A DNA stretch of 38,843 nt from 2-01-FULL-39-10-A sp964525395 (GTDB lineage Bacteria > Patescibacteriota > Microgenomatia > Levybacterales > UBA12049). Where the stretch lies: contig CAZGGU010000006.1 of assembly GCA_964525395.1 (NCBI GenBank), forward strand, positions 1 to 38,843. Direction: 5' to 3'. Of this stretch, positions 16,092 to 23,605 are shown in pieces. How positions within the stretch are numbered: the stretch's first letter is position 1; each line of letters opens with the position of its first letter. The notes under the pieces were generated by a model. That model was given only the letters and a program-made list of their open reading frames with translations, did no database searches and was not told the DNA's origin. The position numbers and the translations under genes are program-made.

Positions 16092-17024
16092 ATGAAAAAA
16101 CTTAATGATTATAAGGATGAGAAGTACAGATACATTACCACTCTCGAGAGTGAGTATTACCCTGATTATTTAGCACAAGCAAAATTATTTTATGAACCCA
16201 TCTTGCTTCGCTTCGGAGAACTATTAAAATCTGCAAAAAACTCGACAGATCTTTTCTTGGCAATAAATCAGGAACCTCCCTCTTTTCGAATTCAACTCCT
16301 AAGAATATTCCGAAAGTATGTTTCCCCAGATACTTCAGTTGAGATGCTTAAAGTAAAGAATAAGGCAAATGAAATAATTGAGCATTTTGGAAATAAATTT
16401 AGAAATATTGCTGAAGTAGTCCAGCAATTTAATTCCCGCCCACAAGACGATGAGGTTTTGATTGCGATATTACATGAGTATCAAGACAGAGGGAAAAAAG
16501 GTTATGATTTAACAGGAAAATTCTTTGTTTGGTTTGAGGAAAAATTCTCAGCTTCGAGAATTGCCATCGTAACTGAAGAACACAATAATGAAGTTGAGAT
16601 ACTCCCACACAATCAAGAAAATACTGCATTAAAGCTTTCTGGCCCTATTGGTGCGGGTAAAGATATCTTACTTGACTCTATTCTTGAAGATTTTCCTAAG
16701 AAAACTCCAGCAGATTTTGTTATTTGGGACAATAAGGACAATCCTTTAGTGATCGGATTTGCGAGATACGACTCTGATAGAGGTGGTTCACAAGAGGACG
16801 ATAGAATAAAAGGGAATAGCGATAACATTACTGATATTTTGTCTTATGCAAAAGCCAAAAATATAAATCTTAAAGTAATACTTCTTAATGATGGCCCAGG
16901 TTTATTGCTTGGTTCTATGTGGAACGATTATTCTGCTTTAGAGGAACGTGGGGCTGGAAAAGTAATGGTTCTAACATTAAAAATGTTAGAAGAAAGATTA
17001 AATTACGAGTGGATTGTTTCTTAA
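16092..17024 (+). CDS. putative type II restriction endonuclease
   Basis: 310 residues. The first 150 are helical and unrecognised. The C-terminal half contains PADFVIWD (206-213) and VIGFARYDSDRGGSQEDD (220-237), preceded by GPIGAGKD (184-191). The pattern of an acidic residue followed by a short strand with an R-Y-D and E-D-D cluster suits a restriction nuclease core, though the classical PD..D/ExK spacing is not clear. The stronger argument is context: it is convergent with, and overlaps by 4 bases, a beta-class DNA methyltransferase. Start chosen by the -10 box at 16080-16085, giving a leaderless message. Recognition site unknown. Confidence 0.65.
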   Translation: MKKLNDYKDEKYRYITTLESEYYPDYLAQAKLFYEPILLRFGELLKSAKNSTDLFLAINQEPPSFRIQLLRIFRKYVSPDTSVEMLKVKNKANEIIEHFGNKFRNIAEVVQQFNSRPQDDEVLIAILHEYQDRGKKGYDLTGKFFVWFEEKFSASRIAIVTEEHNNEVEILPHNQENTALKLSGPIGAGKDILLDSILEDFPKKTPADFVIWDNKDNPLVIGFARYDSDRGGSQEDDRIKGNSDNITDILSYAKAKNINLKVILLNDGPGLLLGSMWNDYSALEERGAGKVMVLTLKMLEERLNYEWIVS

Positions 17025-18430
17025 TCAACAATCTCTGGTACTTTACTCGATGCTAGTAAGGCAAAGGGTTCACATTCAACAATCTTTTCTTTATCCTCAA
17101 ACAAACTAAGGTTTTTCATTTGTGATGCTTTGATCTTGGAATCACAAAGATTTGTTAATCTTTTTACGGTTGTTTTGATAGCAAGTTCACTATTGTCAAT
17201 TCCTATCCATTTTCTATTTGTTTCTTCAGCTACTGCTAAGGTAGTTCCGGATCCACAAAAACAATCAAGAACAATATCGCCTTCATTAGATGATGTCTCT
17301 ATGATTCTTCTCAATAAATCAGGATTTTTCTCCGTCGGGTATCCTGTTACTTTAATATTTTGATTATGAGCATCCTTATAGTTGAGCCAAATATCTTGAA
17401 CAGGCACCCCTTTATCTTCATCCGCGTAAATTCTTCTGCGTGGATTGCCAGTAGGAGACCAATAAATTCTTCCTTGTTTATCTAATTCCTCCAGTTTCTC
17501 AGGAGTGAATTGCCAGTGTTTTCCAGATGGAGGATTCATACCTCTCCAAGGGCTTCCTGTTGCGCCATTTCTGACACCACTTGCATGAATTGGTACAAGC
17601 GCAAATCTGCGGCCAGTAACTTTATCGACTTTAGGGTATCTTTGTTCAAAATTATAAATTCCTTGTGACTCATAAGGACGATTCCATGTATATTTGTTTG
17701 ATTTCGTATAGAACAGGATGAAATCTTGTATATTCCCATATTGTTTACTCGTGAAGTTTTTAGGATTGCATTTTTTCCTAGTTATCCAACTACGAAAGTT
17801 TTTTTCACCAAAGACCTCATCCATAATTAACTTTATCGGAAAAGACATGTTGTCATCTAGATGTACATATATGGACCCATCCTCGGCAAGAATTTCTCTT
17901 AACAAAATGAGTCTTTTTCTTATGAATTCTATAAAGCTTGCACCCGTAAGCAAGTCATCGTAAGCATGATGCTTCGATTTACTTTCAAACTTCTGCTTGG
18001 TGGAATAAGGCGGATCAATATAAATTAATTTAACTTTATTTTTAATTGTCCCGTCATCGATAATACTCTTGAGTATTTCAAGATTGTCTCCATAGTATAG
18101 AGAGTTAATGTAATTATGATTTTGTATTGACTGATAAACTTTTATTAAATTTGTTTTCGCAGAAGGTGTTTTGGTAAGAATATCATTTAGAGATGATTTT
18201 CCTTGGTATCTAATTTCATAGCTATTCGAAGGTACAGCATTCACTTTGCTTATATTTTCAGAATTCATTAACGCTACGATATCTTTTGTTCTGAATCTTC
18301 TATCTTTTCTCTCACCAATTCGTACAACCTGAAGCTTTCCTTCTTTTGTCCAATTCCTGAGAGTGTTTGGGTGTACGTTTAGAAGTTTACATGCTTCACT
18401 TAAATTTAGTAATTCATCTAGATTGTTCAT
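17021..18430 (-). CDS. beta-class DNA methyltransferase with N-terminal HTH
   Basis: Modifies adenine-N6 or cytosine-N4 in DNA. Motif IV DPPY (139-142, LIYIDPPY) precedes motif I FCGSGTT (391-397), the order of the beta class. GYPTEKNPDLLRRII (363-377) is the usual stretch before motif I. Residues 6-56 are an independent MerR/excisionase-type HTH (SEACKLLNVHPNTLRNWTKEGKL, then RRFRTKDI). This domain is not normally fused to type II methyltransferases. It probably binds an operator to control the R-M genes, as N-terminal HTHs do in M.EcoRII and M.SsoII. Length 469. Partner of the convergent endonuclease. Confidence 0.88.
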   Translation of the reverse strand: MNNLDELLNLSEACKLLNVHPNTLRNWTKEGKLQVVRIGERKDRRFRTKDIVALMNSENISKVNAVPSNSYEIRYQGKSSLNDILTKTPSAKTNLIKVYQSIQNHNYINSLYYGDNLEILKSIIDDGTIKNKVKLIYIDPPYSTKQKFESKSKHHAYDDLLTGASFIEFIRKRLILLREILAEDGSIYVHLDDNMSFPIKLIMDEVFGEKNFRSWITRKKCNPKNFTSKQYGNIQDFILFYTKSNKYTWNRPYESQGIYNFEQRYPKVDKVTGRRFALVPIHASGVRNGATGSPWRGMNPPSGKHWQFTPEKLEELDKQGRIYWSPTGNPRRRIYADEDKGVPVQDIWLNYKDAHNQNIKVTGYPTEKNPDLLRRIIETSSNEGDIVLDCFCGSGTTLAVAEETNRKWIGIDNSELAIKTTVKRLTNLCDSKIKASQMKNLSLFEDKEKIVECEPFALLASSKVPEIVD

Positions 18431-18453
18431 AATTTTTTACAAATCATTACATA

Positions 18454-18482
18454 ACTATACAAAACCTAACAAAGATGTGCAA
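18454..18482 (-). promoter_or_regulatory. promoter of the methyltransferase gene
   Basis: Minus strand TTGCAC (18482-18477), 17-base spacer, TATAGT (18459-18454). The predicted leader before the ATG at 18430 is about 17 bases, without a Shine-Dalgarno. Confidence 0.6.
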
Positions 18483-18540
18483 TCTATTTTTCATGATTAA
18501 GGAGAATGTACCATACGTTTTTGAAAATCTTGTTTATCAA

Positions 18541-18607
18541 CCCCCTTGACAACGGGGTTGTCACGGAGGGGGGTATTGATGTTCGATTAGACCGTTAAAT
18601 CGGTCTA
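18541..18607. promoter_or_regulatory. two strong hairpins in the R-M/LexA intergenic region
   Basis: First: TGACAAC (18547-18553), GGG, GTTGTCA (18557-18563), flanked by CCCCC (18541-18545) and a G run (18568-18573) that can extend the stem. Second: TAGACCG (18588-18594), loop TTAAAT, CGGTCTA (18601-18607), followed by a weak T-rich run. They may insulate the two units, form a small RNA, or be binding sites. The 278-base gap holds no convincing gene. Confidence 0.5.
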
Positions 18608-18672
18608 TTCTTTGCATCGACACTTTTTTCTGATGAATTTCAAAATGCCCCTTGACAGGTTTTAAAAAGCCC

Positions 18673-18701
18673 TTGCAAATCTACGCTAGTTAGCGTAATA
18701 T
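18673..18701 (+). promoter_or_regulatory. LexA-like gene promoter with 16-bp operator palindrome
   Basis: TTGCAA (18673-18678) and TAATAT (18696-18701) are 17 bases apart. The spacer is filled by the perfect palindrome TACGCTAGTTAGCGTA (18682-18697), overlapping the -10. A dimeric repressor bound there would block RNA polymerase, so this is the likely autoregulatory operator. The ATG follows 7 bases after the -10. Confidence 0.75.
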
Positions 18702-18708
18702 ATTACTC

Positions 18709-19326
18709 ATGAGAAAACCTTTAACCTCAACACAGAAACGAGTCCTGTCCACAATCACAGACCTGACACACAAGAAAGGTACGCCTCCTACCATGGAAGA
18801 GTTGCGTGCTGCACTCGGCCTTGGAGGCATAAGTTCTGTACAAAGGCATACGGATGCTCTTAAAGAGAAAGAGTATCTTGAAAATACTCGTGGTATTTCA
18901 TTTCCCGACCCAACAGACAAGGTTCAGATTCCTTTAGTAGGGAATGTCGCTTGTGGAGTTCCATTTTTAGCAACTGAAAATATTGAAGCATATATACCCT
19001 ATGATGCTTCGCAAATACGAGGATCATCGGATGATTATTTCTTTCTGCGAGCAGTTGGTGACAGTATGAATGATGCGAGAGTTTCAGGAAAGACAATTGA
19101 CGATGGTGATTTTGTTTTAATCAAAAAGCAACAAACGGCTGATCCTGGCACACGAGTCGTGGCTCTTATTGGTGATGAGGCAACAATAAAAAAGATGGTT
19201 CCTGAAGATGGTCATGTTCGTCTTCAACCAGAATCAACTAACCCCCGAAACAAGCCAATACTCTTATTTGAGGATTTCTCCATTCAGGGAGTGGTCCAGG
19301 ATGTTATCAAGAAAGGAGGTCAGTAA
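18709..19326 (+). CDS. lexA: LexA/UmuD-like self-cleaving repressor
   Basis: 205 residues. The N-terminal winged-helix domain (about 1-65, TPPTMEELRAALGLGGISSVQRHTDALKE) is LexA-like. The S24 peptidase domain contains the catalytic serine S119 (VGDSM) and lysine K161 (EATIKK). The self-cleavage site is VACGVP with the bond C82-G83. Most LexA proteins have Ala-Gly there, while UmuD has Cys-Gly. RecA-stimulated autocleavage is therefore expected to relieve repression after DNA damage. The palindrome in its promoter is the presumed operator. It heads the same-direction cluster to 26150, so it may be a dedicated regulator rather than the genome-wide LexA. Confidence 0.88.
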   Translation: MRKPLTSTQKRVLSTITDLTHKKGTPPTMEELRAALGLGGISSVQRHTDALKEKEYLENTRGISFPDPTDKVQIPLVGNVACGVPFLATENIEAYIPYDASQIRGSSDDYFFLRAVGDSMNDARVSGKTIDDGDFVLIKKQQTADPGTRVVALIGDEATIKKMVPEDGHVRLQPESTNPRNKPILLFEDFSIQGVVQDVIKKGGQ

Positions 19327-19327
19327 T

Positions 19328-19528
19328 ATGTCAACGAAGAATCAAGGAAAAGCATGGACACCAGCACAAAACGCGCAGTTGAAGCAACTTGCAAAAGGTA
19401 ATACTCCTACACGCGTAATCGGTTTAAAAATGGGTAGAACGCCCGGAGCAATACAATCACACGCAGGTGCATTAAATATTTCCCTCAAACCCGTTAATCA
19501 AAAACCTTACAATAGGCAGGGAAAATAA
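19328..19528 (+). CDS. small SANT/Myb-like DNA-binding protein
   Basis: 66 residues. The start at 19328 is fixed by a strong AGGAGGT Shine-Dalgarno inside the end of the lexA-like gene, one base after its stop. The sequence KAWTPAQNAQLKQLAKGNTPTRVIGLKMGRTPGAI has the W-helix-helix-helix pattern of SANT/Myb-like domains (GRTPGAIQSHA as recognition helix). Basic tail. Probably a DNA-binding accessory co-expressed with the repressor; the role is unknown. Confidence 0.7.
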   Translation: MSTKNQGKAWTPAQNAQLKQLAKGNTPTRVIGLKMGRTPGAIQSHAGALNISLKPVNQKPYNRQGK

Positions 19529-19530
19529 TT

Positions 19531-19992
19531 ATGACTGTTCTTAAAGACAATAAATTTTTGAAATTGCCCAGATTAGATGGGGGTTCATTTAGTGGAATGG
19601 ACAGACTTATGATTCCACATAATTTACTTTCGTTGAAAAAGGTTGAACAAAGAGAAGATAACGGAAATATAGAGATTATTACCCAGGCCGTTGATGGCCC
19701 TGAACAGGTGCGAGGGGGAATAAAATTTATTGACGATGATCGCAGGAAAAAAGATATTTTATTCTCCTGGCTCCAAAAACAAATAGGTAAAAATATTGAG
19801 ACAATTTATAATTCTGAATTTTTATTTGGAGGTCAAGAAAAAACATGTCCAATTTGTGGATCAGAAATGTTTCAAAGTATGGAGCCAAAAGTGGCTAATC
19901 TAGCAAATGCTGGGAGTAAGTTTCCGAATCAAATTAGACATTGGCGATGTAGTAACAACAATTGCGGCTACAAAGAAAAATATGAGATATGA
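19531..19992 (+). CDS. hypothetical protein with C-terminal zinc ribbon
   Basis: 153 residues. The N-terminal hundred are unrecognised. The C-terminus has CPIC (about 107-110) and CSNNNC (about 141-146), a four-cysteine zinc ribbon. It starts two bases after the SANT-like gene and overlaps the large nuclease gene by 11 bases, so the three are translationally linked. A role in nucleic-acid or protein contact within the same complex is plausible but unproven. Confidence 0.7.
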   Translation: MTVLKDNKFLKLPRLDGGSFSGMDRLMIPHNLLSLKKVEQREDNGNIEIITQAVDGPEQVRGGIKFIDDDRRKKDILFSWLQKQIGKNIETIYNSEFLFGGQEKTCPICGSEMFQSMEPKVANLANAGSKFPNQIRHWRCSNNNCGYKEKYEI

Positions 19993-22408
19993 GTCTTTAA
20001 TAACAGTCGATGAAAAAAATAAATGGCTTGAGCTTGAAGTTACACTTGGAACAAATGAAGTTTTAATTAATCAGGATCTATCAAAACTGCACCGATTTCT
20101 TAAAACATTTGATGACCTTGAAAAAACTGCAATAGAAGCCACTAGTGGTTTGAGTCTTAATTTAGACAGCCCTCTTTCTTTAGATGACAATCCTCAGTTG
20201 TTGAAATTATTACTTATAAAAAAGTTTATCGATCAACATGCGCTATCGGTTATAAGGGAGGCCAGATCAAGCCCGGGCTTATCTGAAAAAGCTATTTTTT
20301 TAGATCTTTCTGAGGGATTTTTTCAAAGGAATGAATATCCAGAAAAAATATATGTTTATGCTGTTTATCGACAAAGAGGTACGCCTAATACTTGGTTAAA
20401 AGTTATCGGTGATTTAACGCCTGAACAAGTCGAGCAAAAACTTGAGGATAAGGCCAGAGGACTACAGTCTTATATTAATCACCACCTAAATGTTTCTCGA
20501 AGATTTAGATTCAAACAAACAATTGGCAATCTTACTATTCTAGTTTTCTCAAAGCCAATACCTGCAAAAGTAATTAAAGGTGAAATAAAAAATTTGGAAG
20601 CTCAGAGAGCCACCTACACAATGGTTGTTTTCGATAAAAGTGAGAATAAATTGGGTGTAGTTACGGGAAGTAGAAGAGAAATTCAATTAATTCAGAGATA
20701 TATCCGTTACCGAATGTTGCCGGACTCGATTGGCACACCCCGTTCGGAAGTAGAAATGGACAAAAAGGAAATTCTTAAAAATATTTTAAAGTCTAACTCC
20801 GATAAAGCAGTCTCATTAAGCACCGCTACTTTCAAAACTACCCAACTTCCTGACCAACCAGCGATTAGGCTAAAAGCAAGTGAAGGTACGTCTCTGGACA
20901 GTACTCTGGGTACATTAAATAATATCTGGTCTGATCTAGGGATAGAGGCTTTAAAAAGTGTCGATTACCAATTCCAGGGTAGAAACATAAATATATATGT
21001 TTACGGCGATGATTGGAAAAGGATTTTTATTAATACCTCAGCAAAAAGAAAATCCACCTTATTAGAAAATCATGTTCTTGATGATATTAATGAACGACTT
21101 GGAACAAATATAAAAGAGACTAGTTTTATCATCGAGAATTTGACTGACCTCTATATTCTTGAAAAATTACTTAACGACAAACAGGTAGCGACTTTTCCTC
21201 CGGTTCCTAAGCAAGTCGAAAAACTTATTGTCAGACTTATTAGCGAAAAGATTATAAAAAAACCTACGAAAATTTCTAAGCGAAAATGTTTAAACTGCTA
21301 TTCATTCTCTTGGAATGATTGGCAATGTCCAAATTGCGATAGAGAATCTATGGTGGTAATTGGTGAGGCGATAAACATTGATTTAATAGAGGGTACTATT
21401 ATTCGCAAGCTTTCTAACGTTCTTCAGAGTGATTTTCCAAGTCTTCAAATTACCTTAATTCCATATAAACAACGGAGAAATTATAAGAAATCTGTTGTTA
21501 GAATATACGACCCCGTAAAGAATCTCTCTGTATTTGCATTATTAATTTCTGATAAAAAAGATCTGCCTTTTGTAGAAGATTTACTACATGAAGGGTTTGG
21601 AGTCATTGCAATCGTAGATCCTGAAATGTCTGAAAAAACAGACCATTTGCAAGGAATTGGGTGTGACCTTGTAGACTTGCATGCAGTTATAAATAAAATC
21701 ATTAATGGAGGCGATGTTCCGCCATTGTCTGTTCATATCAAGAATCAAAACAGGAGAGTTTTAGAAAGAATTTTTTCTAATTTAAGAACATCGATTGACC
21801 AACTCAATAACAGACCTGCAAATTACAACGAGGACATGTTTGAGATCGATGTTACAAACCTACTTCAAGCTTTAGTTCCCGACGTAATCAGATTGGGAAC
21901 AGAATACAAAGGCAGGTCTGTGCCAGATGGCTACTGTGGTTATGGATACCGAAATTCTGCTCGACGAAAGAAGCGACTGTTTGGATGGGATGCGAAATAC
22001 AGTATAAATTCAAACTATAGATTAGGTGGAGCTGACTTTAAAAAACAAAAAAGATATTTAGATTGGCTATGTTCAGCAAGTAATGAACCTTATAAGATGG
22101 GGACTTTAGGGATTTACGCTTTTGTATCAAATTTTGATTCCCCTAGCGGTTTCGAGACAACTCTCACAAATTTAACTACTTGGAGGGGCTTTCCTAGTCA
22201 ATGCAGACTTGTACTATTACAAGATAAGTTGCTTGTCAAAATATGTGAATGGGTATTTGATCATTGGCAACAAGTAATTGAGAATAATTCTTTAATATCG
22301 GAAGTTATTTTTAAATGGTTTAGAAGAAAAACAACAAAACCATTTAATAAGCTTTCCATAGAGGATTGGCCAAAATTGGAAGATAAATTGAATGCTGTAT
22401 TAGCCTAA
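19982..22408 (+). CDS. large zinc-ribbon protein with PD-(D/E)XK-like nuclease domain
   Basis: 809 residues from the ATG at 19982; an upstream in-frame Met would overlap the previous gene much more. Residues 1-400 are unrecognised, mixed alpha/beta. A zinc ribbon is formed by C436, C439, C449 and C452. The C-terminal region shows the pattern of a restriction-like nuclease: E621 in a helix (MFEIDVTNLLQAL), PD at 648-649 (GRSVPDGYCGYG) and WDAKYS with D670 and K672. Spacing and context match the PD-(D/E)XK fold. The substrate is probably DNA. No helicase or ATPase motif is seen. It is the largest member of the LexA-led cluster and its likely effector. Confidence 0.7.
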   Translation: MRYESLITVDEKNKWLELEVTLGTNEVLINQDLSKLHRFLKTFDDLEKTAIEATSGLSLNLDSPLSLDDNPQLLKLLLIKKFIDQHALSVIREARSSPGLSEKAIFLDLSEGFFQRNEYPEKIYVYAVYRQRGTPNTWLKVIGDLTPEQVEQKLEDKARGLQSYINHHLNVSRRFRFKQTIGNLTILVFSKPIPAKVIKGEIKNLEAQRATYTMVVFDKSENKLGVVTGSRREIQLIQRYIRYRMLPDSIGTPRSEVEMDKKEILKNILKSNSDKAVSLSTATFKTTQLPDQPAIRLKASEGTSLDSTLGTLNNIWSDLGIEALKSVDYQFQGRNINIYVYGDDWKRIFINTSAKRKSTLLENHVLDDINERLGTNIKETSFIIENLTDLYILEKLLNDKQVATFPPVPKQVEKLIVRLISEKIIKKPTKISKRKCLNCYSFSWNDWQCPNCDRESMVVIGEAINIDLIEGTIIRKLSNVLQSDFPSLQITLIPYKQRRNYKKSVVRIYDPVKNLSVFALLISDKKDLPFVEDLLHEGFGVIAIVDPEMSEKTDHLQGIGCDLVDLHAVINKIINGGDVPPLSVHIKNQNRRVLERIFSNLRTSIDQLNNRPANYNEDMFEIDVTNLLQALVPDVIRLGTEYKGRSVPDGYCGYGYRNSARRKKRLFGWDAKYSINSNYRLGGADFKKQKRYLDWLCSASNEPYKMGTLGIYAFVSNFDSPSGFETTLTNLTTWRGFPSQCRLVLLQDKLLVKICEWVFDHWQQVIENNSLISEVIFKWFRRKTTKPFNKLSIEDWPKLEDKLNAVLA

Positions 22409-22412
22409 TATT

Positions 22413-22739
22413 ATGAATAATTCAACAAAATTAGTTGATCGAAAAATAAAAAGCATTTTGAGAGATCTAGGAATAGCCCATTCTAAATCTGAAAAATTTA
22501 ATGCAACTAAACCATTAGACCCTTACGAAATTAAAAAGCCTACTGATATATATGATATGGCATTGGCTTATGAGAGCGAGGAACGTATTCTTTTGCAGTT
22601 AGAGCTTGCTTATAGCGAAAAATACCCAGCCAACTACTCGTCTGAGCAAATACGTAATATCGAAGATGAGATACAGAGATTAACACGAAGAATTCGGGCT
22701 TGGCAAAATCGACAATTTCCTAGCCAATATAAGGACTAA
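22413..22739 (+). CDS. small helical hypothetical protein
   Basis: 108 residues, strongly charged and probably all helical, with a likely coiled coil at about 75-100 (SEQIRNIEDEIQRLTRRIRAWQ). It begins four bases after the nuclease gene and ends six bases before the HEPN-like gene. No family recognised. Size and position suit an antitoxin-like or adaptor subunit, but this is only positional inference. Confidence 0.6.
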   Translation: MNNSTKLVDRKIKSILRDLGIAHSKSEKFNATKPLDPYEIKKPTDIYDMALAYESEERILLQLELAYSEKYPANYSSEQIRNIEDEIQRLTRRIRAWQNRQFPSQYKD

Positions 22740-22744
22740 TAAGC

Positions 22745-23602
22745 ATGAGTAACATGTTAACCTTCAAAATTTCGATACCAAATGAAGATGGATTTGTTGG
22801 GAGGGAATGTAACAACCCCGAATGTAAAAGGTATTTTAAAATTCACCAAGAATCTTTCAAGGACAACATGTATTGCCCTTATTGCGGAGAATTATTTAAT
22901 AAAAATGAACTATGGACGCAAGACCAATTGAATTTTGCTAAAGCTAAAGTTATAGAAGAAGGAACTGCCCATCTAATGGGTAAGATGGATGAAATATTTA
23001 AAGATGTCTTTAGAAATACGAAAAATATTACTTATAAATCTTCTGGGCCATATCAAAAAAAGTATATTGCTCCACCAGTTGAAAAAAAGATGGATGTTCA
23101 GATTCAATGTTCAAACTGTAAGGCAAAGTTTCAGGTTTATGGAACTTTTGGTTACTGTCCATGTTGCAAATACGACAATATCTTGATTTATGACACCAAC
23201 ATAGCAATTATTTTACAAGAGATTGAATCTACTTCGGATAAGAATAGAGCTCTTCGCCATGCTTACAACGATCTTGTCTCTACCTTTGAAGATTTCTGTA
23301 AAAAGAAAAACGCGACAGGAAAAACGTATAACTTTCAAAACTTAGATAGTGCTGCACAATTCTTTAAAATCGCTTCTAGTAAAAACCTCTTCGAAAATAT
23401 TAGCAGCAGTGAAGCTGAGATCATCAAAAGATTTTTTCAGAAACGGCATGTCTACCAACACAACCATGGCACTATTGATAAAAAATATATAAGTATCATT
23501 CCGGCGGATACTGAATTACTAAATACGGTGGCTATTCTTGATCTTAATGAATTAAAGGATGCAACAGTAGTGTTAAGAAAAATGTTATTAAATGTGATTT
23601 AA
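22745..23602 (+). CDS. double zinc-ribbon protein with HEPN-like C-terminal domain
   Basis: 285 residues. First zinc ribbon C22, C27, C44, C47; second near residues 120-140 (CSNCKAKF and CPCCK). The C-terminal helical domain (about 155-285) contains RHVYQHNHGTID with R234 and H239, an RX4H motif. In HEPN ribonucleases these residues are catalytic, and the following N-x-G-x-I/V-D pattern is common in several HEPN families. It may therefore be an RNase in the cluster. An AGGA about ten bases upstream may act as ribosome site. HEPN assignment rests on the motif and helical character only. Confidence 0.65.
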   Translation: MSNMLTFKISIPNEDGFVGRECNNPECKRYFKIHQESFKDNMYCPYCGELFNKNELWTQDQLNFAKAKVIEEGTAHLMGKMDEIFKDVFRNTKNITYKSSGPYQKKYIAPPVEKKMDVQIQCSNCKAKFQVYGTFGYCPCCKYDNILIYDTNIAIILQEIESTSDKNRALRHAYNDLVSTFEDFCKKKNATGKTYNFQNLDSAAQFFKIASSKNLFENISSSEAEIIKRFFQKRHVYQHNHGTIDKKYISIIPADTELLNTVAILDLNELKDATVVLRKMLLNVI

Positions 23603-23605
23603 GAC

